A DNA stretch of 46,393 nucleotides from Methanofollis sp. UBA420 (GCF_002498315.1 NZ_DAGX01000005.1:47957-94349), one strand, 5' to 3'; positions 25,073-33,731 are shown, counted from the first letter of the stretch. Numbers and translations are program-made. Notes: a model not told the origin generated them from the sequence alone.

Positions 25073-26863
25073 TCATCCAAAAACCATATAAATCCATCCC
25101 GAGACGATGAGGAGGAAGAGAACTGTCAGGACACCTCCCGCTTTCAGATAATCAACCGTGTGGTAACCGCCCGAGGACATGAGAAAGGCGTTCACCTGAT
25201 GCGTCGGCAGAAGGAACGAGTTGGAGGCGCAGAGTCCCACAAGGAGGGCGAGGCCGCGGGGGTCGGTCCCTGTCTCGGCGCCGACGAGGAAGGCGATCGG
25301 GACCAGGATGACGACGGCACCGAGATTGGACATCAGCAGGGTGAAGAGAGTCGCGAGTGCGCCGATGCCGATGAAGAGGAGGAGGGGGTGGGCGTCCCCG
25401 ACGAGCGGGATCACGGTGCCGGCGATCAGTGCCGCCGTCCCGGTGGAGATCATGGCGGTCCCGAGCGGGATGAGGCCCGCGAGCAGGAAGACCGTCTTCC
25501 AGTCGATGGTGCGGTATGCCTCGTCGATGGTGAGCACGCCCGTAAGGACCATGACGAGCGCCCCGGTGAGGAGGCCCATGGAGATCGGGACGCCGGTGAG
25601 GGTGAGGGCGATCCCCCCGGCAAAACAGAGAAGGGCGACGGGCGCTTTCTCCCGGCGTATCACGGGTTCCTCGACCCGCGTGGAGAGCACGAAGTTCGGG
25701 TCGGCGGCAAGGGCGTGGATGTTGTTCCATGGCCCGAAGACGACGATGATGTCGCCGGCGGTGAGGGGGGTGTCGGAGAAGTCCATGCGCATCTCGACGC
25801 CCCGTGAGGAGAGCATGAGGGGTTCGACGCCGTAGGTCTTTCTGAATGCAATCTCCCGGAAGGTCCGGCCGACGACCGGTGCGTGCGGCCTGACCATGAC
25901 CTCTGCAAAACCGGCATACGCCCCTCCCACCTTCGCGGAGAGGCGCTCCCGGTCGGGGACGGTCTGGAGCGAGTAGTCGGCTGCGAAGCGTTCTGCGTCC
26001 TCCGCTTTTCCGAGGAGGGTGATGTACTGCCCGGCACGCAGGGTGGCGTGCCGCCAGGGTGCATAGGAGACCTCTTCTTCTTCCGTGACGGCGAGGAGGT
26101 GGAGGGAATAATCGGTTTTCAGGCGCACCTCTTCCCGCTCCCTGCCGGCGAGAGGACTGGAGGCCGGGATGACGTAGTGGTGCATCGCTGCGGGAAGGTG
26201 CCAGGTGTCCACGAGGTCTTCCTGACTCCCCGGTCGGCGGGTTCCGGCGCGGCCGACAGGGAGGACGTATGCCCCCAGCAGGAGGAAGTAGATGACCTCT
26301 GTGCAGAGGAGGAGGAGACCCGCCGGCGTCGCGGTAAAGAACCCGAACGCCTCGGCACCGCTGGCGACCATGAGGTCGTTCAGGAGGATCAGGGCACCGG
26401 ACCCGATCATGGTGATGGTGCCGCCACTGAGCGCCGCAAAACCCATCGGCATGACAAGACGGGAGGGCGGGACCGCGGTCATTTTTGCGGCCCTCATCAG
26501 CGCGGGCTGGAAGAGGGCGACCGATCCGATGGCGGGGATGAATGCGGAGACGAGGCCGACGGCAACGGAGAAGAGGGCGCGAAGCCTTCTCTCCCCTTTC
26601 CCCGCAATGCCGACGATGAACCGACTGAGGTGGCTCATGACGCCTGTGCGTTCGATCCCGCCCCCCAGGATCATCACCGAGATGATGGCGATCACGGCGT
26701 TGCTGGCGAACCCCGAGATCGCCTCCTGAGGGGTTACAAGCCCTAACCAGAAGAGCAGGAGGAGGACGAGGAGCGCGACAAGGTCGACCCGGAGGATTTC
26801 GGTGACGAAGAGCACGAACGCGGTCCCGATAACAAGGAACATCAGGATGATCTCCGTCTCCAT
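25073..26863 (-). CDS. SLC13/DASS-family anion permease with two RCK-C domains
   Basis: The 596-residue protein has two blocks of membrane helices (about residues 1-205 and 400-596) around a soluble part with two TrkA-C/RCK-C-like units (about 225-300 and 300-385; GQYITLLGKAEDAERF and GDIIVVFGPWNNIHAL). This is the layout of SLC13/DASS permeases such as bacterial sulfate or dicarboxylate carriers, including the ISGFASNAVIAIISVMILGGG motif in the first half. It is the first gene of the run that continues with the MBL/rhodanese fusion and YeeE/YedE, so sulfate, thiosulfate or another sulfur anion is the best guess. A TTTTAATG word near 26915 is a possible TATA box. Confidence 0.87.
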   Translation of the reverse strand: METEIILMFLVIGTAFVLFVTEILRVDLVALLVLLLLFWLGLVTPQEAISGFASNAVIAIISVMILGGGIERTGVMSHLSRFIVGIAGKGERRLRALFSVAVGLVSAFIPAIGSVALFQPALMRAAKMTAVPPSRLVMPMGFAALSGGTITMIGSGALILLNDLMVASGAEAFGFFTATPAGLLLLCTEVIYFLLLGAYVLPVGRAGTRRPGSQEDLVDTWHLPAAMHHYVIPASSPLAGREREEVRLKTDYSLHLLAVTEEEEVSYAPWRHATLRAGQYITLLGKAEDAERFAADYSLQTVPDRERLSAKVGGAYAGFAEVMVRPHAPVVGRTFREIAFRKTYGVEPLMLSSRGVEMRMDFSDTPLTAGDIIVVFGPWNNIHALAADPNFVLSTRVEEPVIRREKAPVALLCFAGGIALTLTGVPISMGLLTGALVMVLTGVLTIDEAYRTIDWKTVFLLAGLIPLGTAMISTGTAALIAGTVIPLVGDAHPLLLFIGIGALATLFTLLMSNLGAVVILVPIAFLVGAETGTDPRGLALLVGLCASNSFLLPTHQVNAFLMSSGGYHTVDYLKAGGVLTVLFLLIVSGWIYMVFG

Positions 26864-27218
26864 TCCACGGCCCTCCGGTCCGGCGCCCCCTCTTTCCGGT
26901 GGTGGCCCGGCACGCCATTAAAACATTCGGTGATGGGGGGGAGAGGATCACCTGCCTGCTGTTCATGAGAGTGTGTGCTGCATTGCGAAGTCCTCGGTTC
27001 CTTCGACACCCTCTCCGACGCCCCGCAGGTACATTCACCCGGCGGGATTCCAAATGAGTTGGAGAAGGAAAGGGCAGGTACACCCATCTGTCATGTAGTC
27101 GTCGCTCTCCTCCTCGTCCCGTCAATCATCCTCAATTATGCCTATATCCACTTCCAGAGGTTCGAACTCAGGTGAGATGAGTCCCATAGCGCCGATAGAA
27201 AGACGATTTTCACAGAAA
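26864..27218. other. Gene-free spacer between divergent genes
   Basis: I see no protein-like reading frame of the quality of its neighbours in this stretch, no RNA gene and no copy of the structured repeat. The left end should hold the promoter of the minus-strand SLC13 gene (a TTTTAATG word near 26915), and the right end leads into the TATA box at 27219. Confidence 0.5.
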
Positions 27219-27231
27219 AAATATATAATAT
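27219..27231 (+). promoter_or_regulatory. Strong TATA box upstream of the membrane-protein run
   Basis: AAATATATAATAT is one of the best TATA matches in the window. Transcription would begin near 27250, giving a leader of about 90 bases before the ATG at 27340, which has a GGGAGG ribosome binding site. Confidence 0.6.
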
Positions 27232-27339
27232 GTTGCGGATGTCTCTTGTATGGGCGTTATACCCGCAATTGCATATCTGTTTTCCAGCTATGTGCACGAC
27301 AGATATGCGGGCGAGGCCACATTCGGGAGGCGGTGCTGA

Positions 27340-28155
27340 ATGGAGAGAATGGTTCCTGCATGGGCCGCCGGGGCCGCCATCATCATCGCCTCTCTTGCGT
27401 ACGTGGTCTTGTTCGTGGTCGCTCTCCCTGCCGCCGCCGATCTCGCCCTCCTCTGCGGCGCCGGTGCGGCGGCGGTCCTCGCCGTGCTCGCATACAGGCA
27501 GGGACGATCGAGGCGGCTGATCGCCGCCTCCTTTCTCGTCGGTGTCGTTCTCTGCGTCGCCGCATACTCAGGCGTCCTCCTCCTCGCCGCATGGCCCGAG
27601 GTGCACCCCGGTTCTCTCGCCTACACCGTCGCCATCACCGGGCTTGCAGGCCACACCGGCACCGGGGCCACGACGGTCCTCGTCCCCCTGCCGGTGACCG
27701 ACGAGGAACTCCTCTACCCCGCGTCCTCTCTTGAAAACCAGACCTTCGGCGCCTGGACGACGGCGATCGCCGGGACAGACCGCGGCGACATGCTCGCCTT
27801 CACCACGAACGAGGAGAACCTCACAGACATCGACGCCGGGTTTTACCGTTTCGAGACGGAGATCAACGGGACGCACCGCCCGCTGCGGGAACACCTCTCG
27901 CCGGTCGTTGGGGCGGTCGACAGCGGTTACCTGACGGTGGTGGCGGTCGACGGCCTTGCGGCGCCGGCGCAGGTCTCCTTCGACCTCAGACTCTCCACCG
28001 GCGGAGGCCTCTACCATGGCATGCCAGCGGACCGATATCTGACCGAAGCCGGTGAGACCGTGCCGGCAGGGGCCGGGCCAGTAACGGTGACGACGACTGT
28101 CAGCAGATACCAACCCGGAGATCCGGGCGAGAGCGGGGAGTGGGTGCCTGTATGA
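27340..28155 (+). CDS. Membrane protein of unknown function with external C-terminal domain
   Basis: The 271-residue protein has three predicted membrane helices in the first 90 residues (8-30, 34-52 and 60-84, with a basic loop RQGRSRR between the second and third). An external domain of about 185 residues follows, rich in Thr and Gly with NxS/T sites, and looking like beta sandwiches (VAITGLAGHTGTGATTVLVPLP, later VTVTTTVSRYQPG). I do not recognise a family. The ATG at 27340 follows GGGAGG. Its stop overlaps the start of the next gene (ATGA), and a broken lipoprotein gene follows that, so the three probably formed one operon for cell-surface proteins. Confidence 0.72.
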   Translation: MERMVPAWAAGAAIIIASLAYVVLFVVALPAAADLALLCGAGAAAVLAVLAYRQGRSRRLIAASFLVGVVLCVAAYSGVLLLAAWPEVHPGSLAYTVAITGLAGHTGTGATTVLVPLPVTDEELLYPASSLENQTFGAWTTAIAGTDRGDMLAFTTNEENLTDIDAGFYRFETEINGTHRPLREHLSPVVGAVDSGYLTVVAVDGLAAPAQVSFDLRLSTGGGLYHGMPADRYLTEAGETVPAGAGPVTVTTTVSRYQPGDPGESGEWVPV

Positions 28156-28799
28156 TGAGGCCCGCGGCATTCGCGGTTGCGGTGGTCGTCGTGCTGGTCT
28201 ATGGCGCTCTCCTCCTTCTCTTTGCCATTGCATCGGGGATCGGGCCCTCGGAGGAGGCTGCATCGCCCGGCGTCTCCCTCTCCTCCCTCTGGGAGGAGGC
28301 GATGGGCCGCCTCGACTGCGTGAACGAGACGGCCGTTCTCTCCAGCCTGGAGATCAGGACGGACCGTGGCGTTCACGAGACGGTCACCCTCAGGTTCCAG
28401 GGGCGGGACAGGGAAGGGACGCCACTGGCCTATGCGGTCGCATGGCAACAGAACCCCGGCATGGAGACGTCTCTCTTTCCTGCCGCTCCCGCAGGCCCCG
28501 GTCTCCATCCTCTCCTTCTCCTCAGCGCCCTGGACAAACTCGACGCTGTCGATGACTCACTCCTGATCCGGGCCGGACCGGAGCGGAAAGAGAAGACCTA
28601 TGACAGCGAGGTCGCCCTGCTGGAGAATGGGTCTTTTCGGGCTTTTGATTCTGTCGCCTTTCCTGCGGAGACGACTGTCTGTCCGGTCACGTTCCTGAGA
28701 CAGGGCGACGCACGCCCCTTCCTCACCGCCTTCCTCCGCGACGACCTCCTGAAGGCGAAGACGTACGCGTTCACGGACGGTAACGGCCATGCGGCCTGA
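28152..28799 (+). CDS. Membrane-anchored exported protein of unknown function
   Basis: A 215-residue protein with an N-terminal hydrophobic segment (about residues 5-26, AFAVAVVVVLVYGALLLLFA), which can be a signal anchor, and an external rest with no recognised domain. Pieces such as TLRFQGRDREGTPLAYAVAWQQNPG and PVTFLRQGDARPFLTAFLRDDLL suggest a mixed alpha/beta fold. The start ATG at 28152 overlaps the upstream stop as ATGATGA; the ATG at 28155 is equally possible. Its stop overlaps the start of the downstream lipoprotein pseudogene by 11 bases, so translation is probably coupled. Confidence 0.7.
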   Translation: MMRPAAFAVAVVVVLVYGALLLLFAIASGIGPSEEAASPGVSLSSLWEEAMGRLDCVNETAVLSSLEIRTDRGVHETVTLRFQGRDREGTPLAYAVAWQQNPGMETSLFPAAPAGPGLHPLLLLSALDKLDAVDDSLLIRAGPERKEKTYDSEVALLENGSFRAFDSVAFPAETTVCPVTFLRQGDARPFLTAFLRDDLLKAKTYAFTDGNGHAA

Positions 28800-29824
28800 A
28801 TATCTCCTCCTCATCCTGCTGTTGGCAATCCTTGCCGCAGGGTGCACCGGGGACGCCTCGCCCCCGGTCGTCCCGGAGAACTGGTCTGCAAACGTCACGG
28901 TCAAAGACGGAGACGCTCCCGCCGTCACCATCGGCATGGTCGCCGAGGGGGACGAACGCTTTCGTGCCGCCTTTCCCGACGGTACCCTTTTCACCGACGA
29001 CGGTCGTCGCCTCTGGACTTCCGACCCGGTCGCGGGAGAGATCTCGGTGGTCCCATCAGAATACAGGGGCACCGTCCTGGACGAGCGTACCTGGCTGATC
29101 TAGAATGTCTTCAACGCGCGGGAGATGCTGGAGGATGCCTATGAAAAGAGGGACCTCACGTACGAGGGCATGGAAACAGAAGACGGCCGCACCGTCAGGG
29201 TCGTCGAGATTGCGGGGAACGAGTCCCTCGGCGAGGCCCCGGGCCGCTTCAGGGATCCGGTGTACCGGATCAGGGCGTCGGCCGATGCAGAGACCGGCGT
29301 CCTTGCCGGGGCAACCTTCTATGGCCGGGACGGGCGGGAACTGGTGCGGTTCACCTTCAAGGACATGGTCGCCGACCCGGAGGTCCCGCCCGGCACCTTC
29401 TCCTTCGTCCCGCCGCCAGGGACGGAAGTGACGCGGGCGCGGACCGTTGCCGTCACACCGATGGTCTTCTTCGAGCGTGCCGAGGTCCCCGAAGAGGTGC
29501 GGTCCCCTCGTGCCTCCCTCCCGGCTACGCCTTCCGGGAAGGTGTTCTCCTGCCCGACTGGTACTCGTCGCTCACCTTCACGAACACCGCCGGGGACACC
29601 CTCAGGCTGGTCGCCCGTCCCGCCGACCTCCCCGACCCCGCCCCGCCCCGCCCCGCGGCACGCCTGAAGAGGTGGCAGTCGGGGATGTTTCCGGAAAACT
29701 GTACCGCGGCGACGGCCCCGACGTCCTCGTCTGGACGGAGGGTGAAACCCTTTTCAAACTCACCGGCGTGGTCGAAGAGGAGGAGATGGTGCGGGTCGCG
29801 GCGTCGATCGAAACCCTCTCCTGA
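28789..29824 (+). pseudogene. Broken lipoprotein gene (LolA/DUF4367-like)
   Basis: The start codes for a lipoprotein signal (LLLILLLAILAAGC, lipobox Cys at residue 19). The frame is then cut by a TAG at 29101-29103, but the same frame goes on with good coding sequence (MLEDAYEKRDLTYEG, VYRIRASADAETGVLAGATFY, PPGTFSFVPPPGTEV), as in LolA/DUF4367-type lipoproteins. Near 29500 the sense passes to another frame (GYAFREGVLLPDWYSSLTFT), and near 29640, inside a CCCCG tandem repeat (about 29635-29660), it passes to a third (EVAVGDVSGKLYRGDGPDVL to the stop at 29824). One stop and two shifts argue for a recently inactivated gene, or for sequencing error at the repeat. It ends the cell-surface operon that begins at 27340. 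Confidence 0.75.
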
Positions 29825-29831
29825 CCCCCTA

Positions 29832-30236
29832 TCAGTGCCGAACTATTTCCCTGTCAAGGACCTCCGCAACCGCAACGAGTTCATCGAAGATCCGGTCGGC
29901 GTCCTTCCGCATCTCCACGACCGCGGCCGCAAGACTCCCGCCCCGCAGGTAGATAAGTTTTTTTCTGCGGTAGAGGAGGCCGGTGGCGACGAGGTTTCGC
30001 ACGTGGTGGTTCACCCGCGCCGGCGTGATCGCAAGTCTCTCCGCGATCCTCGCCGACGAGACGCCGGGTTCCTCCGCGACCTCCTCCAGGATCTGGAGGA
30101 CGACCCTCTCTGCCGTCGTGTCGAGGTCGCGCCCGTGGGTGAGGCCGAGACTCTCGCAGAACCACGAAAATTTCTCTTCTGTCCCCGGTGCCTGCGGCCT
30201 TTCGACGACCCTGAGGGAGATGCGCTGGTCGATCAT
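29832..30236 (-). CDS. Winged-helix (ArsR-like) transcriptional regulator
   Basis: The 134-residue protein has an HTH domain in the middle: TAERVVLQILEEVAEEPG, then VSSARIAERLAITPARVNHHVRNLVATGLL (recognition helix) and a wing LYRRKKLIYLRGG. A C-terminal helix (AAVVEMRKDADRIFDELVAVAEVL) probably serves dimer formation. It is a DNA-binding regulator of unknown signal. It diverges from groES-groEL with 151 bases between the starts, and the spacer carries a repeated GATATCAT, so control of itself, the chaperonin, or both is likely; this is inference. The ATG at 30236 was chosen for the AGGGTG upstream; nine more codons are possible. Confidence 0.82.
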   Translation of the reverse strand: MIDQRISLRVVERPQAPGTEEKFSWFCESLGLTHGRDLDTTAERVVLQILEEVAEEPGVSSARIAERLAITPARVNHHVRNLVATGLLYRRKKLIYLRGGSLAAAVVEMRKDADRIFDELVAVAEVLDREIVRH

Positions 30237-30275
30237 GGTAACACCCTGAAGAACATGTACCATCCCGTTTGAACC

Positions 30276-30333
30276 GATATCATATATAGTAAATTGATAT
30301 CATCTCAACGTAAATACGACACATATATATAGA
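30276..30333. promoter_or_regulatory. Divergent promoter with duplicated GATATCAT operator candidate
   Basis: GATATCAT occurs at 30276-30283 and again at 30296-30303, 20 bases apart, about two helical turns. The minus-strand TATA-like CTATATATG (about 30281-30289) lies between and under them. The groES TATA-like ACATATATATAG is at about 30321-30332, some 60 bases before the groES ATG. Two equal sites on one face of the helix suit a dimeric regulator such as the neighbouring winged-helix protein. Confidence 0.5.
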
Positions 30334-30387
30334 ACTGCAAACCACAGTAATAGTAGATCCTGCAACACGGATACCAGACGTGATGAA

Positions 30388-30663
30388 ATGACAAAAATTC
30401 AGCCTATCGGTGAAAGAGTTCTCATAAAGCAGGAGAGATCCGAGGAAAAGACAATAACCGGGATTTATCTCCCTGACTCTGCACAGGAGAAGCGGAAAGA
30501 AGGGACAGTCATTGCCATCGGCACCTTTGAAGACGGACGCCCTCTCCCCGTCGCTGCCGGGGACCATGTCATCTATGGAGGTTACTCGGCCGAAGAGATC
30601 GAGATCGACGGCGAGAAGCACCTCTTTGTCGAGTGGAAGGACATCCTTGCGAAGGTGGAGTGA
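30388..30663 (+). CDS. groES: Co-chaperonin GroES (Hsp10)
   Basis: The 91-residue protein has the GroES fold: IQPIGERVLIKQ at the N-terminus, the mobile loop region TITGIYLPDSAQEK that contacts GroEL, GTVIAIG, and the C-terminal EWKDILAKVE. It caps the GroEL cavity during folding. Normal length. It is followed seven bases later by groEL. Group I chaperonins are bacterial in origin and occur in only some archaea, notably certain methanogens, where they coexist with the archaeal thermosome; the thermosome is not in this window. Confidence 0.95.
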   Translation: MTKIQPIGERVLIKQERSEEKTITGIYLPDSAQEKRKEGTVIAIGTFEDGRPLPVAAGDHVIYGGYSAEEIEIDGEKHLFVEWKDILAKVE

Positions 30664-30670
30664 ATAATCT

Positions 30671-32287
30671 ATGGCATCATCAAGCAAGCAGATCATGTTC
30701 AGGGAAGATGCGAGGAAGGCCCTCCTCGCCGGCGTCAACAAGGTCGCTGACACCGTCAAGATCACACTCGGCCCGAAAGGCCGCAATGTCGTCCTCGACC
30801 GGGGCAGCAGGCCCCTTGTCACCAACGACGGCGTGACCATCGCAAAAGAGATCACCCTCCGCGACCGCTTCGAGAATATGGGGGCGAAACTCGTGAAGGA
30901 AGTCGCCTCGAAGACACAGGACACCACCGGCGACGGCACCACGACCGCGACGATCCTCGCGCAGGCGATGCTCGTTGAGGGGATGAAGAACATCGCCGCC
31001 GGCGCGAACCCGGTCGATGTGAAGCGCGGCATCGACCGTGCGGTTTCCTCTGTCGTCGACGGCCTCAGGAAACAGAGCATCCCGGTGAACGATAAGGAGA
31101 AGATCGTCCAGGTCGCCACCGTCTCCGCCAACAACGACGAGGAGATCGGCACCCTCATCGCCGCCGCCATGGAGAAGGTCGGCTACAATGGCGTCATCTC
31201 GGTCGAGAACTCGAAGACCCTGGAGACCACCCTCACTGTCGAGGAAGGCATGCAGTTCGCCCGCGGCTACATCTCGCCGTACATGGTCACCGACCAGGAG
31301 CAGATGGTCTGCGAGTTCGAAGACCCGGCCGTCCTCATCACTGATAAGAAAATCTCGACTGTCAAGCAGATCGTCCCGGCCCTGGAGATGGCGGCGTCCG
31401 AGGGCAAACCCCTCCTGATCATCGCCGACGATGTGGACGGCGACGCCCAGGCAGCCCTTGTCCTCAACGTCATCCGCGGCGCCCTCAAGGTCTGCGCCGT
31501 GAAGGCCCCGGGATTCGGCGAAGATAAGAACGCCATCCTCGACGATATCGCCGTCCTCACCGGTGCAACGGTCATCTCCGAGGCAAAGGGGCTGAAGCTC
31601 GAGGACTTCACCGACGATATGCTTGGCCATGCCAGGAACGTCAGGATAGACCACGACAAGACTGTGATCGTCGGCGGGAAGGGTGCGAAGTCCGCGATCG
31701 AGGAGAGGAAGGCGCTCCTTGAGTCCAGGATCAAGATTGCCGACACCGAGTACCGCACGAAGAACCTCCAGAAGCGTCTCGCCAAACTCGGCGGCGGCGT
31801 GGCCGTGATCAGAGTCGGGGCCGCGACCGAGACCGAGCAGAAGGAGAAGAAGATGCGGATCGACGATGCTCTCAATGCCACCAAGGCGGCGGTCGAGGAA
31901 GGCGTCGTTGCAGGCGGTGGCGTCACCCTCTTCAGGGCCCAGAACGCACTCGACGGCCTGAAACTCGAAGGCGACCAGACGATCGGTGTCAGCATCGTCA
32001 GGCGTGCCCTGGAAGAACCCCTCAGGCAGATCGCGGCGAACGCCGGTGTCGAGGGCGCCGAGGTCGTCGCCCGGGTCAGGGCCGAGGCAAATCCGAATGT
32101 CGGCTACAACGCAAAGAAGGACTGCATCGAAGACCTCGTCGCCGCCGGCGTCCTCGACCCGACAAAGGTCGTGCGGAGCGGTCTCCAGAACGCCGCATCC
32201 ATCGCGGGGATGCTCCTCACCACCGAGGCGGCCGTCACCGACTTCGACGACGAAAAGGACGAGAAGACCCGGGCCATCATCATCTGA
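30671..32287 (+). CDS. groEL: Group I chaperonin GroEL (Hsp60)
   Basis: The 538-residue protein has full GroEL signatures: KITLGPKGRNVVLD near residue 32, VTNDGVTIAKEI, TGDGTTTATILAQAM (ATP-binding Asp, about 87), the GVISVEN and VEEGMQFARGYISPYMVT region of the apical domain, and AAVEEGVVAGGGV (about 404). It folds proteins in an ATP-driven double ring with GroES. The C-terminal tail ends in DEKTRAIII and lacks the Gly-Gly-Met repeats common in bacteria. A GGTGGAG lies about 12 bases before the ATG at 30671, at the end of groES. A run of five T (32306-32310) follows. Heat or stress regulation by the divergent winged-helix protein is possible. Codon use matches the surroundings, so any transfer is old. 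Confidence 0.96.
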   Translation: MASSSKQIMFREDARKALLAGVNKVADTVKITLGPKGRNVVLDRGSRPLVTNDGVTIAKEITLRDRFENMGAKLVKEVASKTQDTTGDGTTTATILAQAMLVEGMKNIAAGANPVDVKRGIDRAVSSVVDGLRKQSIPVNDKEKIVQVATVSANNDEEIGTLIAAAMEKVGYNGVISVENSKTLETTLTVEEGMQFARGYISPYMVTDQEQMVCEFEDPAVLITDKKISTVKQIVPALEMAASEGKPLLIIADDVDGDAQAALVLNVIRGALKVCAVKAPGFGEDKNAILDDIAVLTGATVISEAKGLKLEDFTDDMLGHARNVRIDHDKTVIVGGKGAKSAIEERKALLESRIKIADTEYRTKNLQKRLAKLGGGVAVIRVGAATETEQKEKKMRIDDALNATKAAVEEGVVAGGGVTLFRAQNALDGLKLEGDQTIGVSIVRRALEEPLRQIAANAGVEGAEVVARVRAEANPNVGYNAKKDCIEDLVAAGVLDPTKVVRSGLQNAASIAGMLLTTEAAVTDFDDEKDEKTRAIII

Positions 32288-32740
32288 TCTTCCTGATCCA
32301 TCCTCTTTTTAGTCCATCTTCTTATTCTGATAAGTTCTGGCCCGGACCTGGTGATTGGGACTATCCGCACCAGGGGAAACATTTTAACTGCCTGGATCGA
32401 TCGGAGCGCGCATGGGGTGGGAAGTGTCTGAGACCATGAAATCTGCATGGTGATTGGAGTGTGGCCATCAGTAAGAGCATTTGTATTCTCTTTCTCTTCT
32501 CTTCTGTATTGTGAAAGTGACCGAGAATCCTTTAATTGTTAAATGAATTGATCATAACTCATAAATATACAAATATTGCAATTAAAATCAAGGGACGTTC
32601 ATAGAGCGCCCCGAAGGGGGCTGGAGATCGATTGAAACCCCTCCGAACCCCCGGAACCTTCGGAGACAGTTCAGGATTCTCGTTCATCAGAGGTAAGCCT
32701 TTCGCTCTGCTTCCGAAGAAATTGAGCAGGAGGATGAAAA
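32288..32740. other. Spacer with groEL end, promoter and structured leader
   Basis: No gene is seen in these 453 bases. The left part has a T-run (32306-32310) and a pyrimidine-rich tract (about 32483-32507). AT-rich sequence at 32530-32580 includes ATAAATATAC (32561-32570), a likely TATA box for the next gene. The remaining leader of about 150 bases has a hairpin at 32605-32622 (AGC and CCCC arms around GAA) and another at 32641-32665 (CTCCGAA/TTCGGAG). Confidence 0.5.
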
Positions 32741-33721
32741 ATGAGAAAGGACTTAAGTATTTATGCAGTACTCATCGCGTTCATTGCGGTGGGTTTTGTA
32801 TGTGTTGTGCCTGCAATGGCGACCGATGGTGATGAAATCGTGCCTTACAGGGCTATATTCCCGGTCTGTGGAAATCCGGCGGATCAGATGTACTCTGATG
32901 TGTCGGGAAACCGGGTAGTCTGGCAGGATTATAGGAATGGAAACTGGGATATCTACATGTACGACCTCTCAACTGGCACCGAAAGGGCGATCTGCACCGC
33001 TTCTGGTGGTCAATATTCGCCGCGGATCGACGGCAACCGGATTGTCTGGCAGGATGAGAGGAATGGTGATGCCGATATCTACATGTACGACCTCTCCACA
33101 GGCACCGAGACGCGGGTCTGTTCCAATGGTTATGACCAGACATCTCCCAGGATCGATGGTGACCGGATCGTCTGGACTGATATGCGGAACGGCAATTCCG
33201 ATATCTACATGACAGACCTCAATTATGGGTATCAGGTCCCGATCTGTACTGCGCCGGGTATCCAGTCATGGGTGGAGATAGATGGTGACCGTATCGTCTG
33301 GACTGATCTGCGGAACGGGAACTATGATCTGTATATGTACGACCTCTCGACCGGTACTGAGACTCTGATCGCCGCAGGTTCTGGATACTATGTATCCGCT
33401 GATATCTCAGGAAACTACATCGTCAGTGAAGAAGGCAGCCGTAGTGATATTTTCCTGTATGATCTCTCCACCGGGACCAGATCAGCGATCTGCACCGCAC
33501 GCGGCGACCAGCACGCCCCGAAGATCGATGGAAACCAGATCGTATGGTTCGACTCGCGTGACAGTGACTATGACATCTACAGTTATGATATCTCAAGCGG
33601 TGTCGAGACGGCGATCTGTACGGTGCCGGGAAATAAGCAGGTCCCGCAGGTCGACAATGGTAAAGTCGTCTGGATGGATCAGCGCAGTGGAAACTGGGAT
33701 ATCTACCTGTATGTGCCCTGA
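32741..33721 (+). CDS. Secreted beta-propeller protein with PD40/TolB-like repeats
   Basis: The 326-residue protein has a signal peptide (about residues 1-28, ending PAMA) and then six to seven repeats of roughly 43 residues, each with a core like RIVWTDMRNGNSDIYMTDL, a turn like STGTET and a cysteine-containing AICTAxG segment. Such repeats fold as the blades of a TolB-like propeller. The protein would be exported, and the Cys in most blades could form disulfides or coordinate something. Propellers of this type often mediate binding at the archaeal surface; the partner is unknown. The start is firm: AGGAGGATG lies just before the ATG. Its codons are less GC-rich than those of the surrounding genes. 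A run of six T (33732-33737) follows the stop. Confidence 0.85.
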   Translation: MRKDLSIYAVLIAFIAVGFVCVVPAMATDGDEIVPYRAIFPVCGNPADQMYSDVSGNRVVWQDYRNGNWDIYMYDLSTGTERAICTASGGQYSPRIDGNRIVWQDERNGDADIYMYDLSTGTETRVCSNGYDQTSPRIDGDRIVWTDMRNGNSDIYMTDLNYGYQVPICTAPGIQSWVEIDGDRIVWTDLRNGNYDLYMYDLSTGTETLIAAGSGYYVSADISGNYIVSEEGSRSDIFLYDLSTGTRSAICTARGDQHAPKIDGNQIVWFDSRDSDYDIYSYDISSGVETAICTVPGNKQVPQVDNGKVVWMDQRSGNWDIYLYVP

Positions 33722-33731
33722 AAAATCTCTC

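Noticed and set aside
26975..27175. Possible small membrane protein in the spacer before 27219
   Set aside because: One hydrophobic stretch but no ribosome binding site, poor codon pattern and no second support.
27480..27700. Search for CRISPR-like spaced repeats in this and other GC-rich coding areas
   Set aside because: Repeated words are codon-level (GCC, CTC, GAC runs) without regular spacing; no array was found anywhere in the window.
29101..29103. TAG in the lipoprotein gene as a pyrrolysine codon
   Set aside because: The same gene also has two frameshifts, and no pyl gene or known Pyl protein is in the window; kept only as a point to check.
32933..33715. Internal direct DNA repeats in the propeller gene as a mobile or tandem repeat
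   Set aside because: The repeats follow the protein blades in frame and are explained by the coding sequence.
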